Shown here in pieces: positions 9,527 to 17,799 of a stretch of DNA of 64,000 bases. Every line of letters begins with the position of its first letter. Positions within the stretch are counted from its first letter, which is position 1. The DNA comes from Nocardia arthritidis (GTDB lineage Bacteria > Actinomycetota > Actinomycetes > Mycobacteriales > Mycobacteriaceae), in the NCBI RefSeq assembly GCF_011801145.1, contig NZ_CP046172.1:8122001-8186000 (forward strand). The letters run 5' to 3'. Position numbers and translations under genes: made by a program. Under the pieces are notes generated by a model, which worked only from the letters and a program-made list of their open reading frames with translations, was not told the origin of the DNA and did not search any database.

Positions 9527-9907
9527 CTACTTCTTCTCCGTCACGAAATACTCTGGGGGAACATCGAATACGCGCGCCAACGCGATGATCAGATCGAGCC
9601 GGGGTATCGCGTCACCGTGGATGAGCCGGTACAGACCGGACTGCGAGACCGGCACATCCGGATACGCCAACTCCAGGTGCTGCGCCAGCGCGTACAGCGT
9701 CAGCGAACGCGTCGTGCCGTACTCGGTCGAGACGACGGATTCGGCGATCAGTTCCGAAAGCCGGCTGGAGAAGATCGCCGCGGCCGCCTGCCGCGGCGTG
9801 AGTGGCTCCGCGCCGTCTCGATGAACGAAATCACCATCACCCGGCTGAGATTCCGATACCACACTGATAGACACTACCGTCCCATCCGCAAATCGAGCCA
9901 ATACCAT
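9527..9907 (-). CDS. XRE-type helix-turn-helix regulator, EspR-like layout
   Basis: Predicted DNA-binding protein of 126 residues. The helix-turn-helix lies in the C-terminal half: LSELIAESVVS, LTLYALAQHLE, VSQSGLYRLIHGDAIPRLDLIIALARVF, ending in DVPPEYFVTEKK. The segment 'SGLYRLIHGDAIPRLDLI' followed by a 'PPEYF' tail recalls actinobacterial regulators such as EspR and its relatives, but the protein is too short and divergent to name. The first 40 residues have no recognised fold. Start ATG at 9907; longer in-frame extensions overlap a hairpin region and are judged non-coding. Confidence 0.72.
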   Translation of the reverse strand: MVLARFADGTVVSISVVSESQPGDGDFVHRDGAEPLTPRQAAAAIFSSRLSELIAESVVSTEYGTTRSLTLYALAQHLELAYPDVPVSQSGLYRLIHGDAIPRLDLIIALARVFDVPPEYFVTEKK

Positions 9908-10211
9908 CGAGTTACGCAGATCCGTTGGGGGCCAGTGGAATCGACGGACACGCCGCGACCTCGTCGGTGATCGACCCGATGAAATCGACAGGGTGCCCAC
10001 CTGTTTCGAGGTATGGCCGCCACGGCGGCGGCGCCCCGCCGCCGTGGTGGCCCGGGTCGCGGTATGTCCGGCTACCGCGACCTGCTCCCGTAACCAGATT
10101 GCGTGATTACGGAAGATGTTTCGCCAGTTATGACCTCCTGACAGCGAGAACGCTATGCCATCCCCAGCCGTGGGAACGGCGGCGACCATTGCCACCGGCG
10201 GGAACCGGAAA
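9908..10211. other. 304-bp intergenic stretch
   Basis: No plausible gene. It contains the strong hairpin described at 10015-10052. The rest is ordinary GC-rich spacer between the PAS-like gene and the XRE-type gene, both read on the minus strand. Confidence 0.6.
10015..10052 (-). terminator. Long GC-rich hairpin downstream of the PAS-like gene
   Basis: Two 17-nt arms (10015-10031 and 10036-10052) pair with one mismatch around a 4-nt loop. It lies 160 bp after the PAS-like gene on the minus strand. There is no T-run, so it would be an atypical actinobacterial terminator. Confidence 0.5.
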
Positions 10212-11363
10212 TCAGGCGGGATTGCGGCACATACTGCCGGTGAGACAGTGACGTAACTGATCGTCGTAACCTATCGGCGCATTCATCGGCCACCTGCTGT
10301 CGCGGCCCGACTCCGGCTGTGCGACGTCGTCGACGATCTGCACGAATTGTGCGATCGCGAGCCGATTCGCTTGCCCCGGATAGGGATACAGCAACAACGA
10401 AGTCGGTGAATAGCCACCGCGGTAGTTCAGCGTGCGGACCGTGATCCCCGCGGCTTCTCCGGTGCGCAATCGCGCGGTCGACCCCATCAGCCTGGCTCGG
10501 TCGTCCGGATGGAATACGTCGACGGGGCGGAACAGATAGTCCCATCGGATCCACGGCGCCGGATCGGTGAGCCAGTGCGAGATGCTGGTGCGTTCGGGCC
10601 GGACGACCGCGAGGTAGGTGCCCGCGCGGCGATGGGCCTCGCGCAGGCCGACCTGCTCGAGCGTCGGCGAATCCGATGGCACGTCACCCGACGTGACGTC
10701 CTCCACGACGGACCAGACCTCGCGAGCCTTGCCGTCGGTGCGGGCGCGAGAGGTTATCCGCCAGCGAGCCGGCCGTCGCGAGCCGAGTAGGAGGGAGATT
10801 TCGACTTGAAGTTTGGCGCCGGGTAGCGGGTCGTAGAGCAGGTCCAGCACCTCGGCATGCCGGTCGAAGGCGAATGCCCAGCGAAAGGCCTCCGCGATGG
10901 ACATGCGCGGCACGTATTCCTCGTCCGCCATCTCGGCCACCCGGGTTATGGCCTTCGGCAATTGGAGGGTCTGAGTTTCGAGGTCCCATACCGTGCCCAC
11001 CGCGGGCCGCAGCGCCGGGAGCGGCGCGCCACGCGGCCCGAGCCACAGCCGCACCGCGGGTACGAGCTCGCCCGGTCCGCGCACCGGCCGGATCCGCAAT
11101 TCGTATGGCCCGGAGCGGGTCTCGATGGCGATGTCGACATTGTTCGCGCCGTCGCACGCCGCCCGCACCGCCTCGATGATGCCCGCCGTTGTCATCGTGT
11201 CGTAGACCGCGGGCATTTTCGCCAACTGTCGTTGCAATACGCGCTGTATGTCGGCGAAGTCCCGTGGGGCCGCGCCGACCGACGCGACGGACATGGCTCC
11301 GGGCGTCAACGTTTCCACCGTTATCCACGGCGGCACCGTGTTATCCGACACCTCAGATCGCAT
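10212..11363 (-). CDS. PAS-like domain protein of a Nocardia/Rhodococcus-type family
   Basis: Protein of 383 residues with no transmembrane segment. I recognise no catalytic motif. An N-terminal region (about 30-210) alternates strands and helices and includes RSGPYELRIRPVRGPGEL and VGTVWDLETQTLQLP. The middle part (about 215-350) has the look of a PAS fold, with WRITSRARTDGKA, FRPVDVFHPDDRARLMG and VRTLNYRGGYSP. The phrase 'VDVFHPDDR' is typical of PAS cores. Such proteins in nocardiae are probably sensory or regulatory partners; DUF5593-type annotation is possible but unverified. A 14-bp near-palindrome lies 64 bp upstream and recurs upstream of the WhiB-like gene. Confidence 0.65.
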   Translation of the reverse strand: MRSEVSDNTVPPWITVETLTPGAMSVASVGAAPRDFADIQRVLQRQLAKMPAVYDTMTTAGIIEAVRAACDGANNVDIAIETRSGPYELRIRPVRGPGELVPAVRLWLGPRGAPLPALRPAVGTVWDLETQTLQLPKAITRVAEMADEEYVPRMSIAEAFRWAFAFDRHAEVLDLLYDPLPGAKLQVEISLLLGSRRPARWRITSRARTDGKAREVWSVVEDVTSGDVPSDSPTLEQVGLREAHRRAGTYLAVVRPERTSISHWLTDPAPWIRWDYLFRPVDVFHPDDRARLMGSTARLRTGEAAGITVRTLNYRGGYSPTSLLLYPYPGQANRLAIAQFVQIVDDVAQPESGRDSRWPMNAPIGYDDQLRHCLTGSMCRNPA

Positions 11364-11426
11364 ATGCCTCCACCAACCGTTCCTGCATCGGCCCAGCTCG
11401 AGCCGCTTATGCCAAACTATAATGTA

Positions 11427-11440
11427 CCGTTATATAGCGG
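11427..11440. promoter_or_regulatory. Near-palindrome CCGTTATATAGCGG upstream of the PAS-like gene
   Basis: A 14-bp palindrome with one mismatch, in the promoter region of the gene starting at 11363. A -10-like TATAGT (minus strand, 11416-11421) lies next to it. Its perfect version occurs at 12180-12193 upstream of the WhiB-like gene. Confidence 0.45.
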
Positions 11441-11547
11441 CACATTCAAGGATACATCGGGAGGTCGGCTCCGATACGGCAGGCCGCGAACCCGAGCGCC
11501 ACGATCACGAAATGCGCACCGCCGGAATTTGTTTCGCTGTCGACAGG

Positions 11548-11991
11548 TCAGCCGCCCGCCGGCTCGAGCGGCCGTCCGAGCACGATATGCCGCCGTGGCG
11601 CGGCCATGGAGGCTTCGCCGCGCACCGGACGGACACCGGTGTGAATGATTCGCAGCGGCCGTTTGCGGTCCGCGGGCGCGACGCGGTGCCGGTCCAGATC
11701 CTCGACCACCCGGCCCGCGTTGTCGTAGGCGATGCCCGCCCAGATCATCGCCCTCGGCGCGTCACCGCGGGCGATCAACGACTGTGCCAGGCGGCCGCAC
11801 TGTCCCAGCAGCGGGCAGGCCCGGCAACTGAGCACGGCCTCCCGCCAGGATTCCGGGTTGCCGACGTCGAGGTCCCAGTTGTCCGGCGTGTCCGCGCACG
11901 TCGGACGCGCGATGGATCGGGTTCGTGTCGTCGAGAGTTGCTCTGGCGCAATGGTGTTGCCGATCGGCCTAGGGGTTGGGGTGAAGCTCAT
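11548..11991 (-). CDS. WhiB-like iron-sulfur regulator
   Basis: Protein of 147 residues with the WhiB cysteine set: one Cys in PTCADTP, then C-x2-C-x5-C in SCRACPLLGQC, which would bind a [4Fe-4S] cluster. The G[VI]WGG turn of WhiB proteins is altered to MIWAGIAYD, and there is no basic AT-hook tail like that of WhiB7. The C-terminal 55 residues are rich in Arg. WhiB proteins act by binding sigma factor region 4. The ATG at 11991 is chosen because it gives an N-terminal arm of normal length. It may be co-regulated with the PAS-like gene through the shared palindrome. Confidence 0.8.
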   Translation of the reverse strand: MSFTPTPRPIGNTIAPEQLSTTRTRSIARPTCADTPDNWDLDVGNPESWREAVLSCRACPLLGQCGRLAQSLIARGDAPRAMIWAGIAYDNAGRVVEDLDRHRVAPADRKRPLRIIHTGVRPVRGEASMAAPRRHIVLGRPLEPAGG

Positions 11992-12130
11992 AACCGTCTC
12001 CGGAGGATGCCGAGGGCACGCACGTGTCCACTGGCCTGGCGTCGTCAGGGCTGCTCGACAGTCCCCGGAAAACCGGCGCTGAACGCCGGGCACTCGCACG
12101 GTATCCCGGCGAGTGCCCGGTCAGCAACCG

Positions 12131-12156
12131 AGCGTGCCGCTGTTCAACGGCACGCT
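12131..12156 (-). terminator. Inverted repeat between the RraA-like and WhiB-like genes
   Basis: A 9-bp perfect stem (AGCGTGCCG at 12131-12139, CGGCACGCT at 12148-12156) with an 8-nt loop. It could end transcription from the four-gene operon at 12236-15827. No T-run follows. Confidence 0.4.
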
Positions 12157-12179
12157 ACATGAGGATACTATCCACCGGT

Positions 12180-12193
12180 CCGCTATATAGCGG
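12180..12193. promoter_or_regulatory. Perfect palindrome CCGCTATATAGCGG
   Basis: A perfect 14-bp palindrome upstream of the WhiB-like gene. It differs by one base from the element at 11427-11440 upstream of the PAS-like gene, which suggests one regulator binds both. Confidence 0.5.
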
Positions 12194-12235
12194 CTCGTAT
12201 CAGCACGACAACCGGGCCGATTCGTCGTAATCCGC

Positions 12236-12892
12236 TCACACGAAGCGCAGTGCTGACGCCTTGCCGCCGAGCAGGGCCTCGGTGTGCGCGGCGACATTGA
12301 GTCCCTCGCTCAATGTCGCCCCGGCCGCGAGCCGCGCGATGAGCTTCGCCTCCGCCTCTTTGGTGGCCGCGGCGGAATCCAACAGAGATTCGACGCGTTT
12401 CGGATCGACGACGATAACGCCCTCGTCGTCGGCCATGATCAGTTCGCCGGGCGCGACCGGCACTCCCCCGCAGGTTATCGAGATCTGTAGTTCGCCGAGG
12501 TCGGATGTGGTGCCCGCCATCGGTGTGACGAACCGGCTGTAGACCGGCAGTTCGCATCCGCGCACATACGCGATATCCCGGTACCCACCGTCGACGATGA
12601 TCCCGCCGAGCCCGCGCGCCAGCGCACCTCGTGCGAAAAGCTCTCCGGCGTAGGCGATCTCGATACCACCGCCATCGACGACGAGCACGTCGCCCGGCGC
12701 GGCCGCCTCGACGGCCCGCAGCACCCCGAAGAAGTCGCCCCGGCATCGGATAGTGAATGCGGGACCGAGGATTCGGCGATTGGCCGAGCGCCCACGAATC
12801 CCGCTGTCCAGCACACGAATCGACTTGTCCGCATCGCAGATCGAGGTCGTGTCAACGGATTCGAACCTGGCGAGTAGCCGATTGTCGAGCAC
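12236..12892 (-). CDS. RraA-family protein (HMG/CHA-aldolase-like)
   Basis: Cytosolic protein of 218 residues with the RraA/dimethylmenaquinone-methyltransferase-like fold. The core is GDVLVVDGGGIEIAYAGEL, then GLGGIIVDGGYRD, where the Arg-Asp pair matches the metal/substrate site of 4-hydroxy-4-methyl-2-oxoglutarate aldolases, and GELIMADDEGVIVV. Members either cleave 4-carboxy-4-hydroxy-2-oxoacids or bind RNase E; actinomycetes favour the enzyme role. It is the last gene of a coupled operon, 9 bp after the methyltransferase, so it probably acts on a product of that pathway. An aldolase or decarboxylase role is inference. Confidence 0.8.
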   Translation of the reverse strand: MLDNRLLARFESVDTTSICDADKSIRVLDSGIRGRSANRRILGPAFTIRCRGDFFGVLRAVEAAAPGDVLVVDGGGIEIAYAGELFARGALARGLGGIIVDGGYRDIAYVRGCELPVYSRFVTPMAGTTSDLGELQISITCGGVPVAPGELIMADDEGVIVVDPKRVESLLDSAAATKEAEAKLIARLAAGATLSEGLNVAAHTEALLGGKASALRFV

Positions 12893-12901
12893 GGGACTCC
12901 T

Positions 12902-13915
12902 TCATGGTTTGGTCGCGACGACGATGTCGAACGGCCCCGGCAGCACCTCGATATCCCGGAACCCGAGTTCACCGAGCACCCGCACATAGTAGGTGACCTC
13001 ACGCAGCAGGCTGGAGCAGCTGTCGACGCCGAGTAGGAAATAGGACCAGAAGAACTGCCGCGCAAGGCGTTCGGCATCGCGGAACTCCTCACAGATCAAC
13101 AGGCGTCCGCCCGGCCCCAACGCCCGGTGCGCCTTCACAAGCAGCTCACGGGCCTGCTCAGGCTCCCAATCATGCAGTACCCGAACGAAGGACAGCGCGT
13201 CGTATCCGGTCGGCAGTGGTTCGGCGAAGAAATCGCCGCCGACGAACCCGAGACGGTCACCGCAGGCCGATTCGATGCGGGTCCGGTCGACCAGCGGCGC
13301 GACGGCGGGCAGGTTGTAGACATCGATACCGAGTCCGGGGGTGTCCCGCAGCAGGCGCGCGGCCAAAGTGCCTTCCCCGCCGCCGATATCGAGCAGTCGC
13401 GTTTCGCCCGGCCCCCAGAGCGCGTCCGCATGGATCCGGAAGGCCTCGGCGATAGGTCCGATCCCGGCCGCCATACTGCGCTCGAACCCCGCCACCTGCT
13501 CATCGGTATTCGGCGGCCAGCTGAACGCCTCCGACGGCATGCTGTGCTCGCCCCGGAGCACCTCGGGAAGCCTGCCGTGCAGTGTCCGCCACGGGTAACC
13601 GTCCCGGTCCCGCTCCAGCGACCCCGGCCCGAGGACATCCAGTACCGCGTCGCGCGCACCAGCGATCGCGTGATAACTGGTGTCGCGCAACGTATCCGAC
13701 GAGTCGCGGCGGACGAAACCGATGCATTCGAGACAGTCCATCAGTTTGTACAGCCGCATCGGCACGAGCCCGAACCGGTCGGCGAGTTCGCCCAGGGTGA
13801 CCGGCCCGGCGTCCACCGTGTCGAGGATGCCCAGTTCCCATGCCGCCCGCAGCACGTCGATCGCCTTGTCGCCGTTGAACAGGAGGCTCAGCAATGCCCT
13901 CGGTGAGAGGCTCAC
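12902..13915 (-). CDS. SAM-dependent methyltransferase, hydroxyindole/O-methyltransferase type
   Basis: Class I methyltransferase of 337 residues. An N-terminal winged-helix dimerisation domain (VTLGELADRFGLVPMRLYKLMDCLE) precedes the Rossmann domain with motif I LLDIGGGEG at about 174-182, GGDFFAEPLP, FVRVLHDWEPEQARELL and GGRLLICEE. This is the Methyltransf_2 layout of enzymes such as the C-methyltransferases that act on 3-hydroxykynurenine or related aromatics in actinomycin and pyrrolobenzodiazepine pathways. The start is a GTG overlapping the upstream stop (GTGA). With a dioxygenase-like and a PLP enzyme in the operon, an aromatic amino-acid derivative is the likely substrate; whether O-, N- or C-methylation occurs cannot be seen. 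Confidence 0.82.
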   Translation of the reverse strand: MSLSPRALLSLLFNGDKAIDVLRAAWELGILDTVDAGPVTLGELADRFGLVPMRLYKLMDCLECIGFVRRDSSDTLRDTSYHAIAGARDAVLDVLGPGSLERDRDGYPWRTLHGRLPEVLRGEHSMPSEAFSWPPNTDEQVAGFERSMAAGIGPIAEAFRIHADALWGPGETRLLDIGGGEGTLAARLLRDTPGLGIDVYNLPAVAPLVDRTRIESACGDRLGFVGGDFFAEPLPTGYDALSFVRVLHDWEPEQARELLVKAHRALGPGGRLLICEEFRDAERLARQFFWSYFLLGVDSCSSLLREVTYYVRVLGELGFRDIEVLPGPFDIVVATKP

Positions 13916-15027
13916 GCGTGAGATTCCTTCCGCTCCGCGACGAGCGCGTCCATGAAGGCATCCACCTCATCGAGAGTGTTGTAGATATGCGGCGCGACCC
14001 GCAATCCCTCGCGCCAGCTGCATACCATCCCGCGTTCGGAAAGTCGTTGCTGCGCTTCGTGATCGCCGGGGAAACTCAGGCTGACCACCCCGCCACGCCG
14101 CGGCGCCGCTCGCGGTGTGCGCACTCGGATCCCGGCCTCGTCGGCCCGTGCCAACACCCGTTCGGTACACCGCAGCGAATGCTCACGAATCGCCCGCACC
14201 CCCACCTCGGCGAGCAGATCGAGCCCGACCCGAGACAGCATGGCGGTCAACGGAATCGGCGTACCACCGGCCAGCCGCCTGGCATCGGCCGCCCAGTCCC
14301 GCGCCGGACGGAACGACAGCGGATCCGCGCCCGCGAACCACCCGGTCGCCGCGGGACGCAGTGTCGGCAACAGCTCCTCGCGCGCATACAAAAACGCGGT
14401 GTGCGCCCCGCACAGCCATTTGTGCGCCCCGCCGAGCACGAAATCCGCACGAAGCGTGCGCAGATCGATCGGCACCACTCCGACGGTCTGGAATGCGTCG
14501 ACGATTACCAACGCACCCATCTCGTGTGCGCGGGCGACGATCCGCTCCAGATCGAGCAGGCCGCCGGTGAGGTAGCTGCCGTGCGCGACGCAGACCAGCA
14601 GGGTCCGCTCATCGATCGCCGATACCACTGCGTCCGTGTCGAATTCGACCGTCACCGGCTGGGCGCCATATTTCGCGAACCCCTGCCACAGAAACGGCAC
14701 CGTTGGGAATTCCTGGTCGGTGATGACCACTTTCGCGCGCTCGGCAGCGAAATCGAAGCAGGTGGCGAGCCGGCCGAGCAGCGTGGTCAGATTTGTATCG
14801 ATCACCACGGTTTCCGGTGTGGCGCCGAGGAATTCGGCAAGGGCCCGGACGTAGTCGTCGAATTCGCCGAGCCAGCCGTACCAGGCGTCGTCGCGCCAGG
14901 TGCGCAACGTCTCCCAGTAGCGCCGCAGTACCGCTTCGGCGCCGCGCGGTATCGCTCCGGTCGAATTGCTGTTGAGGTAGACGCAGGTCTCCAGCACGGG
15001 GAATTCCGCGCGCAGCGCATGGTTCAT
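13912..15027 (-). CDS. PLP-dependent class V aminotransferase-fold enzyme, kynureninase-like
   Basis: Enzyme of 371 residues. The PLP lysine is in GGAHKWLCGAHTAFLY (Lys about 203), the cofactor Asp in ALVIVDAFQTVGVVPID (about 177), and LNSNSTGAIPRG is at the N-terminus. The class V fold includes kynureninases, cysteine desulfurases and isopenicillin-N epimerases. The lysine motif is the HKW form and not the usual kynureninase form, so kynureninase activity is suggested mainly by the neighbouring tryptophan-dioxygenase-like gene. The ATG at 15027 overlaps the upstream stop (ATGA), which excludes longer upstream starts. It may cleave or transaminate a kynurenine-type intermediate. Confidence 0.75.
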   Translation of the reverse strand: MNHALRAEFPVLETCVYLNSNSTGAIPRGAEAVLRRYWETLRTWRDDAWYGWLGEFDDYVRALAEFLGATPETVVIDTNLTTLLGRLATCFDFAAERAKVVITDQEFPTVPFLWQGFAKYGAQPVTVEFDTDAVVSAIDERTLLVCVAHGSYLTGGLLDLERIVARAHEMGALVIVDAFQTVGVVPIDLRTLRADFVLGGAHKWLCGAHTAFLYAREELLPTLRPAATGWFAGADPLSFRPARDWAADARRLAGGTPIPLTAMLSRVGLDLLAEVGVRAIREHSLRCTERVLARADEAGIRVRTPRAAPRRGGVVSLSFPGDHEAQQRLSERGMVCSWREGLRVAPHIYNTLDEVDAFMDALVAERKESHA

Positions 15028-15827
15028 ATGGCCGCGGACCTCCTGGTCTCGCCCGGTGCGTAACCGCCGTCGCGGCGCCAGCTCGCCGTCAGCTCGTCCC
15101 TGGCCTGCCAGAGCGCGCGGAACAGCGGTTTGGTCATCCGTCCCGTGAGCACCCTGGTCGGCACGCCGTCCAATGCGTGCACACCGTGACCGATGCCGAT
15201 TGTCCTGCGCACCAACATGAAATGCGCGACCAGCCACAGCTGGAAGCGTTCGTCGAAGTCGATCAGCTGCTCGCAGACGCGTTTGATGCCGGGCGGCGCA
15301 CCCGTCCCGTATACGTCCGTGATCCGGATGCCGCCGCGGTCGAGCAGCCGGTCCAGCGCCGCGGCGATGTACCCCGCCGCGGTCTGCACGCCGTTGTAGC
15401 CGGGTGACTGTTGACCGCTGCCGTCGCCGAGGTTGCGCCGGATGACCTGATAGGTGTCGGGCGTCATGGATTCGAGCACCTGCAGTTCGCGCATCAGGCA
15501 GTCGGCGATCCGCACCACCCGGTCCAGCCGGGCGGACACCGCCCACAGCGCGTCCGCATCCAATTCGCCGACGACGCTCGCGAGCTCATGGGACAGCAGT
15601 TTGAGCCAGACCTCCTGGGCCTGGTGGACGATCTGGAACATCAGCTCGTCCGGATCGGTGAGCTCGTCGACCTCCGTCTGCAGCGAAAGCAGTTCGGCGG
15701 TGCGTAAATAGATTTCGTAGTCGGTGGTGCCGTCACCGACCCATGTCTTCAGGACCGGGTTGAATACCGGCTTGGCCAGCGCCTCGCGCAGCTGCTCCGC
15801 GGCGGTCCCTCCCCCCATCGCGCTCAA
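15024..15827 (-). CDS. Tryptophan 2,3-dioxygenase-like heme enzyme
   Basis: All-helical heme protein of 267 residues in the tryptophan dioxygenase superfamily. The distal His is in FQIVHQAQEVWLKLL (about 68), followed by LQVLESMTPDTYQVIR, and the proximal heme-ligand region is WLVAHFMLVRRTIG. The stretch that in true tryptophan dioxygenases reads GTGGSSG, which helps hold the substrate, is here GIGHGVHALDG, so the substrate or chemistry may differ, as in other heme-dependent aromatic oxygenases. The start is a TTG at 15827 with AGGAGG 6 nt upstream, better spaced than the later ATG at 15818. It is the first gene of a coupled four-gene operon. Confidence 0.8.
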   Translation of the reverse strand: MSAMGGGTAAEQLREALAKPVFNPVLKTWVGDGTTDYEIYLRTAELLSLQTEVDELTDPDELMFQIVHQAQEVWLKLLSHELASVVGELDADALWAVSARLDRVVRIADCLMRELQVLESMTPDTYQVIRRNLGDGSGQQSPGYNGVQTAAGYIAAALDRLLDRGGIRITDVYGTGAPPGIKRVCEQLIDFDERFQLWLVAHFMLVRRTIGIGHGVHALDGVPTRVLTGRMTKPLFRALWQARDELTASWRRDGGYAPGETRRSAAI

Positions 15828-15839
15828 TGCCTACCTCCT

Positions 15840-16489
15840 AGACCGAAATAGCAAGTGCCACAATGGCAGATCCTAGTGCGCCGAGACCGGATCCGGTTCG
15901 GTCAACGGATCGAAATCGAACCGCCGGGTAGAAAAGCACCCCGCCGGCCGGTGCGGCGGCCAGGTCGCAGCACCGACAGCGGCCGATCCGGACGCGCACG
16001 CCGGGTCGCCAGATCCATCTGTCCACTGTTGGTAGACGGCTGGTTGTCGAGGATGGTTCAGCGATCGCAACGCCGGCGCCAGCGAGATTTGATCGGGCTT
16101 GTGGGCCGCCTTGCCCGGGCGACGGCGACGTTCAATAACACCGTGGGACATACATTTTCGTGAGCCGAACAAATCGCAATCCCCTACCGGGTAATTCGGG
16201 CGAGGTCGGCGGTTTACCCCGCCGGAAATCTGGGCCGATATTCCCGGAGCGAAAATCGAGCCGCAGTTTGTGATCGCCGTCTCCGGAGCCCCGCCTGCGC
16301 CGGTAAACGAATACTGTTGGGCCGCTATCGGTTTGGTTCACCCACCGACCTGGTCGTCAAGTCGCGCGCGATCGGTCCGCCAGGCGCACCGCTGGAGCAA
16401 TACCGCGACAGGGCGGCGCCTGCCGATCATCGAGTCACAGCCAATTTCCGCAGGCCACACGGCATGGAGCCAAAGATCAGGAAAAGAAG
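15840..16489. other. 650-bp region without a recognisable gene
   Basis: No frame here shows family motifs or a good start. One open frame continues into the reverse of the tRNA and yields the well-known spurious tail 'GTGFEPATSGL'. The promoter of the four-gene operon should lie near 15840-15900, but no strong -35/-10 pair is obvious. Confidence 0.5.
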
Positions 16490-16518
16490 AAGACCCGGAA
16501 CATGATGTTCCGGGTCTT
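16490..16518 (-). terminator. Rho-independent terminator of the initiator tRNA gene
   Basis: A 13-bp perfect hairpin (16490-16502 with 16506-16518, loop of 3) is followed on the minus strand by a pyrimidine/T-rich run (CTTCTTTTC). It begins 4 nt past the tRNA 3' end. Confidence 0.85.
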
Positions 16519-16522
16519 TCCC

Positions 16523-16599
16523 TAGTAGCGGGGACAGGATTTGAACCTGCGACCTCTGGGTTATGAGCCCAGCGAGCTACCGAGCTGCTCCACCCCGCG
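16523..16599 (-). tRNA. Initiator tRNA-Met (anticodon CAT)
   Basis: A 77-nt cloverleaf read on the minus strand. The 5' end is CGCGGGGTGG and the anticodon loop CTCATAA sits on the three G-C pairs (GGG/CCC) typical of initiators. Position 1 (C) does not pair with position 72 (T), the other initiator mark. The T arm is GGTTCAAATCC. The encoded 3' end reads ACTA instead of ACCA, so a mature CCA would be added after transcription. Upstream on the minus strand are TTGCAT and TGTAAT boxes. Confidence 0.95.
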
Positions 16600-16613
16600 T
16601 CGGTGAACACAAC

Positions 16614-16641
16614 ATTACACACGGGTGTGAAGCAGATGCAA
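16614..16641 (-). promoter_or_regulatory. Putative promoter of the initiator tRNA
   Basis: A TTGCAT (-35, 16636-16641) and a TGTAAT (-10, 16614-16619) on the minus strand are 16 nt apart and end 15 nt before the tRNA 5' end. Confidence 0.5.
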
Positions 16642-16841
16642 ATCGCCTGATCAGCCAGCCATTCAACCGGCTCTACCGAACCTCGCGCGACACGCCGACG
16701 ACCATCGGATCGGACATCACACGGCCCAATTGGGGATATCAACGGCTTGACAAATTCCAAGATTCCTGCCGCATAACGCCGGAATTTCTCGGCCCAACCC
16801 CCGAGATTTCCCCATGTCGATCTAGGTCAAGCTTCTCAAAC

Positions 16842-16894
16842 GTGACCTGGATCACTATTTCACAGTGATCTCGGTCACATAACGGTGCTATAAC
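16842..16894 (+). promoter_or_regulatory. rpf promoter with two tandem Crp/GlxR-type sites
   Basis: Two sites of the form GTGA-N6-TCAC lie at 16842-16855 (GTGACCTGGATCAC) and 16865-16878 (GTGATCTCGGTCAC), 23 bp apart centre to centre. The second continues with A, matching the TGTGA-N6-TCACA consensus at nine of ten fixed bases. A TATAAC -10 box follows at 16889-16894. Together the two sites also form a larger imperfect dyad. Crp-type control of rpf genes is known in M. tuberculosis (rpfA) and GlxR control in corynebacteria. Confidence 0.65.
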
Positions 16895-16900
16895 AGACCA

Positions 16901-17728
<828 letters not shown>

Positions 17729-17746
17729 GACTGGAGAGACACAAAA

Positions 17747-17786
17747 GAAGCGGCGCTGCCATCACCGAGGATGGCAGCGCCGCTTC
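17747..17786. terminator. Bidirectional terminator between rpf and the UPF0182 gene
   Basis: A perfect 16-bp stem (17747-17762 with 17771-17786) around an 8-nt loop, flanked by AAAA on the left and GTATTT on the right. It serves the two convergent genes. Confidence 0.9.
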
Positions 17787-17799
17787 GTATTTCGACCGC

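Noticed and set aside
13912..15546. Longer 544-residue version of the PLP enzyme starting at 15546
   Set aside because: The extension lies inside the TDO-like gene in another frame; the ATG at 15027 with an ATGA overlap is far better.
16270..16566. 98-codon plus-strand frame ending in GTGFEPATSGL
   Set aside because: The tail is the reverse of the tRNA gene, a classic false protein; no other family sequence in it.
16338..16760. Minus-strand frame across the tRNA with 'AHNPEVAGSNPVPAT'
   Set aside because: Also a well-known translation artefact of a tRNA gene.
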